Of a stretch of DNA of 64,000 bases, positions 23,060-33,429 are shown piece after piece. Source of the stretch: Tridacna crocea. Its lineage: Eukaryota > Mollusca > Bivalvia > Cardiida > Cardiidae. The notes under the pieces were generated by a model. It searched no databases and was not told where the DNA came from. It was given only the letters and a program-made list of their open reading frames with translations. Both the position numbers and the translations under genes were made by a program. The stretch spans positions 18,543,235 to 18,607,234 of the forward strand of contig OX031069.1 of NCBI GenBank assembly GCA_943736015.1, given 5' to 3'. The first letter of the stretch is position 1. Each line of letters opens with the position of its first letter.

Positions 23060-23287
23060 TTAACTCATTACCAAACGACAAAATTTTAGATTTGCCCAAA
23101 TTGAAAGCATTGGCAGACGCCATAATAAAAGTGGCCGAAAATTCGAAATTTGTTTCGTGAAAGGTAGAAAACATTGTGGGAAAAGGAGAAAATGCTGGTT
23201 ACCAGCATTTTCTCCTTTTCCCTCGGTGTTTTCTAAAGGCTTCTTTCTCAGGGTCGTCAAAAGTAGGGATTGTGTGGTAATGGGTTA
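23060..23287. mobile_element. TTAA palindromic MITE, family C
   Basis: Complete: TTAACTCATTACCAAACGAC ... GTGGTAATGGGTTAA, centre ATGCTGGTTACCAGCAT. TTAA at both borders. Confidence 0.88.
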
Positions 23288-23293
23288 AAACAC

Positions 23294-23517
23294 GGGGTTC
23301 TGTTAAAGGATAGGGGACCCTAATAGGATTCGTGTAACATCGCCATTCCTAAAAACATACAGATTCGGCAAAGACACGGGTATTCCGTAATCGATGCGGG
23401 AAACCAGCGAGTATCGGCCGGTCGATTGCGGATTATTAGAGGCTTAGCCGAATCTGTACGTTTTTTGACGATGTAAGGCGATGTCACAAGAATCCCATTT
23501 GGTTACCCACTCCTTAA
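23294..23517. mobile_element. TTAA MITE family K copy 2
   Basis: TTAAAGGATAGGG at one end and CCCACTCCTTAA at the other, with inner inverted pair GGATTCGTGTAACATCGCC / GGCGATGTCACAAGAATCC. It lies 6 bp from the preceding C element and shares its final TTAA (23514-23517) with the next one. Confidence 0.75.
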
Positions 23518-23742
23518 CCCTTTACCAAACAACCCCTGGTGTTTACGACCCTGAGATAGAAGCCTTTTGAAAACATTGTGGGAAAAGGAGAAAATGCTGG
23601 TAACCAGCATTTTCTCCCTTTCCGGCAATGTTTTCTATCCTTCTGGAATCAAATTTACTTTTTTTTTAATTACGTTTATTTTATCGTCTGCAAGTGCTTT
23701 CAATTTGGATCAGTCTAAAATTTGTTCTTTGGTAAAGGGTTA
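23514..23742. mobile_element. TTAA palindromic MITE, family C
   Basis: TTAACCCTTTACCAAACAAC ... GGTAAAGGGTTA, centre ATGCTGGTAACCAGCAT. Its first TTAA is also the last TTAA of family K copy 2. Confidence 0.87.
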
Positions 23743-23836
23743 TATTAGATAGGCGTGTTGGCGGTGCAAATAAGGACTATAGTGTGACCTTAGTGTGCAA
23801 AAGAAGAGGAGAAAAAGTATAATTTCATGTGATAGC

Positions 23837-24224
23837 CATCTTCGCGAGCCAAGGTTACGATCACTACGTGGATCTTACCTTGGCTGATTGAGCCCGATTT
23901 CGAGCCCTCTATTGGATACTGGTTATTACCCCCTTTACATCATATTTCTAAAAGCCAATGAAATATCGTTTTACAAACCGCTTACAAATACACATGAAGC
24001 GAGAAGCAGACATCCACGTGGGTTTCCATGTGTACCTTCTATTCGAAAGGTAGCGACCTTGTTCTATCTTTATCAAAGATGAAATGCTACGAGCGATTTC
24101 ATTCGTTGCAGTTAGAGCTGGCTGCATCCAAAGAAAAAGCGTATCGGGGGAATGTAAAAATCAAGCTAGATCCGCCAAGGGTAGAGTAGCGTAGTGAATC
24201 GTCAGCCTTGGCTTGCATAGATGT
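23837..24224 (+). mobile_element. hAT-like MITE family H copy 1 with 8-bp TSD
   Basis: Inverted ends CATCTTCGCGAGCCAAGG and CCTTGGCTTGCATAGATG. The 8-bp word GTGATAGC occurs at 23829-23836 and again at 24225-24232, immediately outside the ends. An inverted copy of the same element lies at 30971-31380. Assignment to hAT rests on the TSD length and its NTNNNNNN form; no transposase is present. Confidence 0.8.
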
Positions 24225-24659
24225 GTGATAGCCTGCTTCAGCCAAAAAAATTTACCGGTAAAATGCCGGCCAGTGTAGGTTCAATGTAAGACGGTTAGTG
24301 CTGTGCACTCTGATCTTAGTCTACTTCATCCACTTAAACAATTTGAAGTGTTCTGGCATCCCAGGACTTATGTATTGCATCCTTATCGTCGATGAACGTG
24401 AAGAAAAACACATGAAACTAAGTAGGAATTTGAACTCTGGGAAAAGCCAATGCATGTACGTTGACTCAAGATGTAATGCTACTTTATTTTCCGGTTATTT
24501 TTTGTTTTTATTCAATTGTTGTAGATAGCTTATATATTTATTTGAAATACAAAAGAAAGTGGAGTTCATGTTTAAGATAAAAAAAAAATAGAGAAATGCT
24601 TCTTGAGATGGAGAGTTACTTGAGACTTGAGAGATGCAGAGACATAGATTGAAAGAAGG

Positions 24660-24663
<4 letters not shown>

Positions 24664-24692
<29 letters not shown>
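24664..24692 (+). repeat. (GA)n microsatellite
   Basis: About 14 GA units. Confidence 0.9.
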
Positions 24693-24696
<4 letters not shown>

Positions 24697-24705
24697 AAGA
24701 GAGCA

Positions 24706-25330
24706 GGGGGTTTGATTCCATCTCCCTAATTCATAGTAACAAGCAAGGCATCACATATATCTGTAAATATATACAGATAAACTATCCTCTTGCAAAAAGG
24801 GGTTTGACTCCATCTCCCTAATTCATAGCAACAAGCAAGGCATCACATATATCTGTAAGTATATACAGATAAGCTATGCTCTTGCAAAAAGGGGTTTGAT
24901 TCCATCTCCCTAATTCATAGTAACAAGCAAGGCATCACATATGTCTGTAAATATATACAGATAAGCTATGGTCTTGCAAAAAGGGGGTTTGATTCCATCT
25001 CCCTAATTCATAGTAACAAGCAAGGCATCACATATGTCTGTAAATATATACAGATAAGCTATGGTCTTGCAAAAAGAGGGTTTGATTCCATCTCCATAAT
25101 TCATAGTAACAAGCAAGGCATCACATATGTCTGTAAGTATATACAGATAAGCTATGGTCTTGCAACAGGGGATTTGATTCCGTTTCCCTAATTCATAGTA
25201 ACAATCAAGGCATCACATATATCTGTAAATATATACAGTTAAGCTATGCTCTTGCAAAAGGGGAGGGGGGTTTAATTTCGTCTCCCTAATTAATAGCAAC
25301 AAGCAAAGCATCACATATATTTATAGATAC
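24706..25330 (+). repeat. Tandem array of about 92-bp units, family F (six to seven)
   Basis: TTTGATTCCATCTCCCTAAT recurs at about 24711, 24803 (TTTGACTCC), 24895 and 24988 and onward, each with CAAGCAAGGCATCACATAT and GCTCTTGCAAAAAGGGG. The last words resemble the end of family D (GCTCTGGCAAAAGGGGGCTT), so the array may have grown from a D element end. Confidence 0.88.
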
Positions 25331-25356
25331 ATGTAATCCTCTTTTGTTATTATTAT

Positions 25357-25572
25357 TTAACCCTTGTCCTGCGAAATAACTAAACTAAAATGTTCATTTC
25401 GATAGTAAAAAAACCCTAAATATTGCTGGTGTAAAATAATCTTTTGTGGAATAGTATCTCCTTATCGGACAGTGTAGATCCAAGATCAGACTGCACGTTC
25501 TGTGCAGTCTGATCTTGGATCTACACTGTCCGCAAAAGGTCAGTGAGTGGCGCTTAGCAGCCTAAGGGTTAA
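25357..25572. mobile_element. TTAA MITE family N, complete copy
   Basis: TTAACCCTTGTCCTGC ... GCAGCCTAAGGGTTAA. The right side has an almost perfect hairpin GACAGTGTAGATCCAAGATC/GATCTTGGATCTACACTGTC with AGACTGCACGTTCTGTGCAG between. TTAA at both borders. Reference copy for this family. Confidence 0.82.
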
Positions 25573-25679
25573 CAACCGCCTGAATCATGACGTTACAGGT
25601 ACTCTGACACGCAGAAAAATTACCCAAACCAAAACGTTTCAGTCCACATCTGAGGGCTGCGCAGCCTGCCATAGGTCCA

Positions 25680-25965
25680 TACTCTTTGCAGGTGTATGAA
25701 GCCCCCTTTTCACAGAGCACGGCTCGTATATGGCTTTCCAACACGCGAAAAGGGGCATTTGGACATCTGCGTAGTGTCGTCTCGGATCAGCCTGCGCAGT
25801 CCGCGCAGGCTAATCCGAGACGGCACTGTCCGACTACATTAGATTTTGTGCTACGGCAGACTTGCGCAAAACAGAAAATTACATAAAAACGGAAGGTGTA
25901 GTCTCGGATTAGCCTGCGCGGACTGCGCAGGCTGATGCGAGACGACACTTTACGCAAATGTCCCA
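25680..25965. mobile_element. Family D-like element with two successive hairpins
   Basis: Hairpin 1 (about 25768-25827): GTCTCGGATCAGCCTGCGC / GCGCAGGCTAATCCGAGAC. Hairpin 2 (about 25898-25943): GTCTCGGATTAGCCTGCGC / GCGCAGGCTGATGCGAGAC. Preceded by GAAGCCCCCTTTTCACAGAGC, the family D end. The two stems are nearly the same sequence. Confidence 0.75.
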
Positions 25966-26894
25966 ATGTCCCTATTCGTGTGTTGTACGCCATATTATAC
26001 TCCCGCGATATCGACTCGACTCCTTTTAGTTTTATTTCCTCTTCGCGCGGGATGCATTTGTCCCAAATACCTACAGTAAATTTTTCAAGGCTGTAAAGAT
26101 CAAATAATCGGTACTTTTCAATCAATAAACACTTTATTGATCAATTAACCTCGACTTGGTGACGCATATGTGCAAGACAGAGTTTGACCTATATTTGACC
26201 CCAAAGTGCAGTCAAAATTTTGTAAACATCAACAAATATTTATCAGACCCGTAACCCTTCTCCCTCGAGGTCATAATCGGGAACTGGTCATAAAATTAAG
26301 AAAGTTTGAAAATAAATTTTGTAGAACATGACCATTCTACATTATGACTACGTGAATCGTGCCATGCTATAATCAAGTAAAAAGTTCAGTATATTAAGAT
26401 ATACAGCCGTATTTATGACTGAAATAATGCAAAAACAAATCGTTAACTCTGTTTTCAGGGTTAATATATACCGTTAATCATATTTGACGTCTGGCGCACC
26501 TAGCGGTGCAGTCAGCTGTTACCTGTCCTTAAAAACATGTTTACGTACAGCATATCGAATATCGTCTATAGTATTTAAATCACGCAGTGAACACGTATGT
26601 AAATAAATCTATGCGAATAGATTATTCATCTAAGAAAATATGTTTATATATGCATTTGTTGAAATCCACAAGACAATTGTTTTTTGTTTAGTTTCATGTT
26701 TAGATCAGTGGATGAAAACTTCGAAGTAGAAGAAAACAACAATTAATAATTAACTATTAGTATAAATTTAGAATGTCCAAACTGTCTTGACATGACTAAT
26801 TTATGAACTTCTGTACTGCGGTTCAAAATTTTCTCAAAAATAAGAAAGTGTCCTCTTAAATGATCTGTTACTCCCCAGAAAATGATATTTGGTC
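25966..26894. other. Mostly unexplained; contains a 66-bp segment also found inside the Polinton
   Basis: The segment from GTTTGACCTATATTTGACCC to TTTATCAGAC (about 26172-26248) recurs at about 30042-30108. Nothing else is recognised. Confidence 0.45.
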
Positions 26895-27647
26895 CTCCGT
26901 GGGTCTATGGCAAGGTGTGGGGCCGCATCCTGGGCGCCTTGGGTTTGAACTTCACCCGAAGTACCGGACACTTCAAAGTCCTATTCGTGATACCCTGGAC
27001 AAACAAGGATGTGTGAGCTTTCGCCGTGACATTCTGTCTGAAATAATGTTACAAGCAATGTTAAACACATCTTCGCAAGCCAAGGATACTAACTCCACTT
27101 TGTTCGTTACGTACCCTTAGCCGCTCGCCTCTTTAAAAATCGAAATATTCGCTGCGCCACCTATCGAATATCACGAGTTGCTTAACCTTTGCTGATGTTA
27201 TTTCTGCCAATCAAAATGCTCGTAATAAAATTTGTTATGCATCAAATATGGCTGCGCTTTCGGATTCATCACATCAAAAACAAGATTAACAGAAATACGA
27301 TGATTCGCAATCATTTGGCTGTGGAACCCGTCCTAATATTTCACATAATTGATCGTATACTATAAAAAAAAAATCTCATTAAATATCGATCGTCTACTCT
27401 TTTTCGACAAATTTTCTTCACAAACACGACAAGTTTCGTTTTTGACGGGCGCCGCCATTATTGTTTTCTGTTTTGCGAAAGATTTCTTGCTACGGATGGT
27501 TTCATTGGACGCAATGGGTTTTGATCGCATCCAATGAAATGGAGCAGCAGGAGCTTCGATTTTTAAAGAGGCTAGCGGCCAAGGGTACTACCTTAGTATC
27601 TTTGGCTTGCGAAGATATCTTAAACACCATTCAGTCAATCAATTTGT
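26895..27647 (+). mobile_element. tRNA-derived SINE interrupted by a hAT-like element
   Basis: A-box-like TATGGCAAGGTGTGG near 26906 and B-box-like GGGTTTGAACTTC at 26941. The body end GAAATAATGTTACAAGCAAT plus GTTAAACAC is followed, after the insertion 27069-27619, by TTAAACACCATTCAGTCAAT, the expected SINE tail. The same tail without interruption is seen at 8940-8976 and 42600-42668. Confidence 0.68.
27069..27619. mobile_element. hAT-like MITE family H, longer subfamily, inside a SINE
   Basis: Inverted ends of roughly 70 bp: ATCTTCGCAAGCCAAGGATA and, on the other strand at the right end, ATCTTCGCAAGCCAAAGATA; both continue to CCTCTTTAAAAATCGAA. The flanks carry TTAAACAC at 27061-27068 and 27620-27627, with three extra bases at the right junction. 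Centre not related to copies 1 and 3. Confidence 0.75.
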
Positions 27648-27767
27648 CAGGAAATTAACTACGCAGAAGGTAAGCACGGCCGATAATGTCCTTTGTGAAT
27701 TCTTCAGCACCCTATTTGTTAAAGATATACAGCCAGGTCGTATTTCCTGTTCTTTAGTTTTGACCAT

Positions 27768-27963
27768 TATCCTTCTAGATAACTAGAAATCAAATTTTCA
27801 GTCGATATTGATGATCAAAATATTGCTATTTTAAAGTGATGTTTTGGGGGACAAAATCTCCTTATCGGACAGTGTAGATCAAAGATCAGACTGAATGCTC
27901 TTTTATCTTTGATCTACACTGTCCGCAAAAGACCATTAAATCGCACTGGGCAGATTAAGGGTT
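27768..27963. mobile_element. TTAA MITE family N
   Basis: CATTATCCTTCTAG at the left; stem TCGGACAGTGTAGATCAAAG / CTTTGATCTACACTGTCCGC; right end ATTAAGGGTTAA. The hairpin loop is shorter than in other copies. Confidence 0.75.
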
Positions 27964-27969
27964 AAAAGT

Positions 27970-28721
27970 GTCCCAGTCGCACGCTCTGCTCCTGGTCCCC
28001 GTACTTCGGTGTTAAAATCATACAAGTCATTCAGTTTGCTCATGGTTCCTATTCTTTTGTGCTCAAATTTTTTCATCGTGCAGCTCCGCTTGATTGCTAG
28101 TATTTGATGCTCAATTTTCCTAGTGTTGTAGGCTGCTCCTTCATCTCCTTTTCGATGCTCAGATTATTCTTGTCGCGCAGTATGCTCTTTGTCGTTAATT
28201 TTCAGTGTTTAATTTATACAATTCATACAGTTGGTCTTGGTCCGTAGTGTTCGATTCTCAAATGATCTCAATCATGCAGGCTATTCTCAGTCACTAGTCT
28301 TTCGTGCTTAATTCCAGTCGCACAAACTGCTCTTGTCCTTTTAGTCCTTGGACCTTAAGTTAATTCCAATCGTGCAGCCTACTTTTTGTCCCTTGTCTTT
28401 GAGTGCTGCAACTACCAAATTCGTGCGGACTGCTCTTCATCCCCAGTCTTCGGTGCTTATACTATCCCGCTCTTTATCCTTCTTATGCTCGTAGTTTCGC
28501 TCTTTAAAGTCTTAAAGATTACTGGCCATATTGTCACATCCCACACATTGGTACTCAAATAATCCTTGTCATACAGCCGGCATATAGTTTCTATTTCTCA
28601 GTAATTGCTCAAATTGTTCTTAGTCACTACTCCTTTATGCTCAAAATTAGCCTAGATTGTGAAGTTAAGATCTCAAATCCTCAACACTTGTACAAATTAC
28701 ACAAGTCTTGCAATCTTGGTT
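27970..28721 (+). repeat. Degenerate satellite of about 50-bp units, left block
   Basis: Units begin GTGCTCAAATT or GATGCTCA and contain TCGTGCAGNCTGCTCTT and CAGTC/TTAGTCACTAGTCTTTC words, at about 47-52 bp spacing, for about 15 units. The array resumes after the Polinton remnant at 33436 in the same orientation. Confidence 0.65.
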
Positions 28722-28727
28722 CTAGAT

Positions 28728-29214
28728 AGTAGTACAGGGGTCACTTTGGAGGTACCCTTTTGACCTACTTTCGGCCTTCGTGTTACTATATTTAGAAACT
28801 CATTTGCATAAAAGGAGTTCTTGGTGTGTCATTGGTATTCGTGGCTGGTATGGTGAGTCTGCCATTTTGGATGAGGATCGGCCATGTTGGATAAGGGTGG
28901 TACATGTTGGATCAGGATCAGTATGCAGAGCTGACGTGTATACTTCGTGCTGGTAAGCACTCGCTAGCATTGAGAATCAGGCTCTCTCCTTACCAGACGA
29001 TAAATAAATGTGTAAATAATTTACTTAAAGCTCCGCGATATGCCCTGGTCAAAGTGTGGATAACGGTAGGTTATGTTGGATCAGGATCATGATGCAGAGC
29101 TGAGTGTATACCTCGTGCTGGCGGGCAGGCCCTTTCATCACCAGACGATAAATAAATTTACCCCTGTCTGATGTGCACTCCTCAAGGTCCTACTCTCAAA
29201 TGAGGTCTTAAGTC
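28728..29214 (+). repeat. Left terminal inverted repeat of the Polinton remnant
   Basis: Pairs with 32880-33429 and with the extra inverted copy 32014-32486. Contains two internal subrepeats marked by ACCAGACGATAAATAAAT and GTTGGATCAGGATCA, so the repeat is itself duplicated. Confidence 0.75.
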
Positions 29215-29314
29215 CAGAACAGAGTCTAAGGTAAAAGGATGCTCATGCGTGATGCTATACTTAGTTATGTGATCATCAACTATGTTTAGAGTCATTACAT
29301 CAGCTATAATAGGG

Positions 29315-29700
29315 GTCAGAAGGTCTGAACAATGGTCTTTTGTTAATATCATCAGCGTGTCTGGGTTCTATTGATATAAGACCGGATATCAGAACAATAC
29401 CCTCTTGAACTGTCAAATTAAATCCCTTAACAGAGGAAATTAAGGCAGAGCGATGGTCTTTTGTAAGTGTCGCCATACTGTCTGGGTTTGTTTCTTTTGT
29501 GACGGAAGTACGAAGAATGACCTATTCAACTGTCAAAGTTAATCCCCTAACAAAGGATCAGGTAGCTGAACAATAATCCTTTGTTACAGTCGCTACACTA
29601 TCTGGTTTTGTTTATTTGTTGCAGAAGTACGGACAATACCTATTCAACTATCAAACTTAATCCTTTTTCAGTTTTTCAAGTCGTCAGCATGTCTGGCTTC
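29315..29700 (+). repeat. Three to four tandem units of about 120 bp inside the Polinton
   Basis: GAACAATGGTCTTTTGT, GAACTGTCAAATTAAATCCC and the matching words recur near 29329, 29450 and 29563. Confidence 0.65.
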
Positions 29701-29734
29701 TGTTGACATAGAACCGGAAGTTCAGCCAATAGCC

Positions 29735-30345
29735 TTTTCAACAAAAGGACCTCGAGCCTATACCCATAAAACGGATTGAAATTGGACCAATCAGAAACAG
29801 GGATTTCCGACCAATTAGATTGCAGGATGTTTCGACCAATCAGAATACAGGAAAATGACGTAATGTTCTAAAATAGATCATGCTTTCCGTTGGAGAGCAT
29901 ATAAGAAGGCACACAACTCTAGTTCTTCATTCTGACTTCAGAATTACAACTGACAGTATAGAACACACCCTGGAAATGATAGTGAATGGTTTCAACGAAA
30001 GGGAAGACCGGATGGCCTTTGCAGTAACATGGGATATACAAGTTTGACTTATATTTGACCTCAAAGTACATTCAAAATTTTGTAAACATCAACACGTATT
30101 TGTCAGACAAATTAGATTACAGGACGCTTCGACCAATCAAAACACAGGAAAATGATGTTATGTTCTAAAAATAGATCATGCTTACTGTAGGAGACTATAA
30201 AAGAAGGCACACAATTCTAGTCTTCATTCTGACTTCAGAACTGCAACTGACAACATGGAACATGGAACACCCACTGGAAATGATAGTGAATTGTTTCAAC
30301 GAAGCAGAAGACCTGATGGCCTTTGCGGTAACATGGGATATACAA
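29735..30345 (+). promoter_or_regulatory. Duplicated promoter-like segment of the Polinton remnant
   Basis: Two copies of one segment carry GACCAATCAG-type CCAAT boxes and a TATA-like box (CATATAAGAAGG near 29898; CTATAAAAGAAGG near 30194), followed by the shared TTCATTCTGACTTCAGAA. The spacing is that of an RNA polymerase II core promoter. Part of the fossil; no claim of activity. Confidence 0.5.
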
Positions 30346-30359
30346 TTCCCGGCTTTATC

Positions 30360-31806
30360 AGTTGAGAAACCGAGGGAATGAAAACCAAGTGGTCAACACA
30401 GAGATAATAGACGAGATGGAAGACAACTTGGAGTTGGCCGTGGAGTATTTGATGGAGCAAGAGGAGATAGAGGGAACCATCAAAGCCCTAATCTTTGATG
30501 ACGAAAGGGAGGTGCTTGCCCAAACCTGCGCAGAAAATGGAGAGTGTTATACCCCAGTACAAGAAGCTAGGAGAGATGAACCACAACCCAGACCATCGCA
30601 TCAACTATAGTATACTATGAAAAAAAACCTCACAACGCACTTATGCAAAAAAATGCAGCTATAGAGTGAACTTACAGGGTGAAAATAGACGAAAAATACA
30701 ATGGAGACCAACTCAAAGACGTGAGAGAGGGTCTCCATGACATGATGCAGGACGTATTGAGCCAGGTCCGGGGAATTTAGAAAGGAACAATTTAGGGTGT
30801 GTGGTGATACACCATGATGGATTGCACGACCCTGTCGTCGTCCCCCTCCAGGCCTGGGAGCAACTGGAAGCAACCAAAGTGATGAAGACCCTGCAAAACG
30901 TACTGAACAGCAACGAGAAACTCTCCATCAATGAAAGTTTCTTAATCACTATAGGCACCGGGGTAAATACATCTTCGCAAGCCAATGCCGACGATTCACT
31001 ACGCTACTCTACCCTAAGCGGATCGAGCTTGATTTTTACATTCACCCTATATGCTTTTTCATTGGATGCAGCCAACTCTAGCTGCATCGAATGTAATCAC
31101 TCATAGCATTTCATCTTTCATGAAAATAGAACAAGGTCTCTACCTTTCGAATAGAAGGTAAAACAAAGCAATCCGTGTGAATGTTTGCTATTCGCTTCAT
31201 GGGTATTCGTAAGCGGTTTGTAAAACGATATTTCATTTGTTTTTAGAAATATAATGTAAAGGGGGATAATACCCAGCATCCAATAGAGGGCGCATCGCAG
31301 GAATCTCGAAATCGGGCTCAATCAGCCAAGGTAAGATCAACGTAGTGATCGTGATCGTAAACTTGGTTCGAAAAGATGGGGTAAATACAGACAGAAAATC
31401 AAGCCTCAACGATATAGAAGCGTTTGAAGAACTTCTTGAGGTTCGTGTGATGATGGTGAATGCACAGCTTGGCAACAAATTTATAACGGCGCCAAGCAGC
31501 GATGATCATCCATGCAATTATATTTATTTAGTGGTTGACGAGCACATTCATGCCATTACCAACATCACAGGGTTCTTCAGCGCCATATACTTTTGCGACA
31601 AATGCCTCAAATATTGCAATAACAAAGAAAGGCATCAGTGCGAAATAAAGTGTGTTGTCTGCAAGAGAAACTTATGCTGCGATGAGAAGCCAGTAATGTG
31701 TAATAGCTGTAACATGATATGCAGATCTAGAGAGTGTTACAACGAACACAAGAAGGTCCCTTTGCATATTGAGGGGAAAAGGAAAGGACAACCCAGCTGT
31801 CCTTAA
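30360..31806 (+). pseudogene. Polinton DNA polymerase B region, decayed, with an inserted H element
   Basis: Parts resemble the region ahead of the catalytic domain of Polinton/adintovirus-type protein-primed family B polymerases. One is a segment of the DNPVxxPLxxxEQL type near 30820-30970. The other, after the insertion, is a Cys/His-rich segment near 31389-31806 with several CxxC pairs of zinc-binding type. The catalytic domain was not seen. The region is broken in several places and cut by the element at 30971-31380. Recognition is from memory of the family and not from a search. Confidence 0.6.
30971..31380 (-). mobile_element. hAT-like MITE family H copy 3, inside the Polinton remnant
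   Basis: Reverse-orientation copy of 23837-24224: ATCTTCGCAAGCCAATGCC at one end and TTGGTTCGAAAAGATG at the other. GTAAATAC flanks it at 30963-30970 and 31381-31388 (GGGTAAATAC if extended). Clean insertion with TSD, so it postdates the Polinton. Confidence 0.82.
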
Positions 31807-32013
31807 CAATGCGAGAAATGTTCGAAATGCCCATCTGTTATAAAGTTGTGAGACTGGGCCAGAGAAAGAAAGAAGACCATGATTGTGGAGAATATTGTAC
31901 TACCTAGGTAATGGACGACCACAAGTGCTATTTGAGAGCGACACCAGTAAAAGAACATATGCGCTACAACAAATTTTGGTCGGTGGATCGCTTTACCGCA
32001 CCATGACATTTTT

Positions 32014-32740
32014 GAACTTAAGGCCTCATTTGAGAGTAGGACCTTGAGGAGTGCACATCGGAGACAGGTAAATATGTTTATTTATGTACAATATTTATCG
32101 TCTGGTAAGGAAAGGGCCTGCCCGCATGTACTTACCAGCACGAGGTATATACTCAGCTCTGTATACTGATCCTGATCCAAGACAACCTACCCTTATCCAC
32201 ACTTTCACAAGGGCACATTACGGACCTGTAGTTAATTATTTACATATTCATTTATCGTCTGGTAAGGAAAGGGCCTGATTTACAATGCCAGCGAGTGCTT
32301 ACCAGCACGAGGTATACACGTCAGCTCTACATACTGATCCTGATCCAATATGGCCGAACCTTATTCAACATGACCGATCCTCATCCAAAATGGCGGTAAA
32401 TATAGTAACATGATGGCCGAAAGTAGGTCAAAATTACGACCGATTACGTCATCTTTGTTTTCCTCCAAATTGACCCCTATGCTACTATCTAGAACCTAGA
32501 TTGCAAGACTTGGCAATTTGTACAAGAATTGAGGATTGGAGATCTTAAATAGACAATCTAGGTTGATTTTGAGCATAAAGGAGTAGTGACCAAGACAAAT
32601 TTGAGCAATTACTGAGAAATGGATTATTTGAGCACCGACGAGTTGGATGAGACAACATGGCCATTAATCTTTAAGATTTTAAAGAGGGGAATTACGAGAA
32701 GACTGCATGACTTGGGTTATTGGTGCATCGAGGAAGCAAG
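32014..32740 (-). repeat. Inverted extra copy of the Polinton left end plus its satellite flank
   Basis: 32014-32486 is the reverse complement of the left terminal repeat. Beyond it comes ATCTAG, the reverse of the left flank CTAGAT, and then satellite words in reverse orientation to about 32740. So the copy includes host flank, which an element end alone would not. Confidence 0.7.
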
Positions 32741-32879
32741 GGGGTCAGAGCCTTCATTCACTTACAATTCATGCTGACATTTTTTTACTATTATTTGAAA
32801 ATGTTTTAAACTTCAAAGTGACATGGTTTGTTATTGACAAACTAGGTGGCAAATCAGAATTTGTGTAACTTTACAAATC

Positions 32880-33429
32880 AGAAAGACTGAGAATAAGGCC
32901 TCATGTGACATTAGGACCTTGAGCACATCAGAGAGAGGTAAATCTATCTATTTATTTATTTACTTATCGTCTGGTAAGGAAAGGGCCTGACCTGCAATGC
33001 CCACGAGTACTTACCAGCACGAGGTATACACTCAGCTCTATATACCGATCTTTATCCATTACAACCGACCCTTATCCACACTTTAATCAGGGCACATCGC
33101 AGAGCAGTAGGTAATTATTTACATATTTATCAATCGTCTTGTAAGGAAAGGGCCTGATCCTGAATGCCCGCGAGTGGTTCCAAGCACGAGGTATACACGT
33201 CAGCTCTGTATACCGATCCTGATCCAACATAGCCGACCCTTATTCAACATGGCCAATCCTCATCCAACATGGCGGACTCACCATACCTGCCACAAATACG
33301 TATGACACACCAACAACTCCTTTTATGCAAATGAGTTACTAAATGTAGTAACACGATGGCCGAAAGTAGGTCAAGATTACCATCGATTACGTCATCTTAG
33401 TTTACCTCCAAAGTGACCCCTATACTACT
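32880..33429 (-). repeat. Right terminal inverted repeat of the Polinton remnant
   Basis: Reverse complement of the left repeat: TATCGTCTGGTAAGGAAAGG twice, TCCAACATGGCGGACTCACC, ending CCCCTATACTACT. Confidence 0.75.

Larger units (their letters stand above)
28728..33429 (+). mobile_element. Polinton/Maverick remnant, broken, 4.7 kb
   Basis: Both ends are AGTAGTA(C/T)AGGGGTCAC read inward, that is AG...CT as in Polintons, and are parts of long terminal inverted repeats. The flanks are CTAGAT (28722-28727) and CTTGAT (33430-33435), a 6-bp target duplication with one difference, the TSD length of Polintons. The inside holds polymerase-B-like remains. A full Polinton is 15-20 kb, so most of the element is gone: no integrase, capsid, protease or ATPase was seen. 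It is broken in several places and clearly old, yet older than the H element inside it. Confidence 0.72.

Noticed and set aside
24706-25330. Possible CRISPR array
   Set aside because: The whole 92-bp unit is repeated without unique spacers, in eukaryotic DNA, and the unit resembles a MITE end.
28728-33429. LTR retrotransposon with long terminal repeats
   Set aside because: The end repeats are inverted, not direct, and the target duplication is 6 bp with AG/CT ends, which fits a Polinton.
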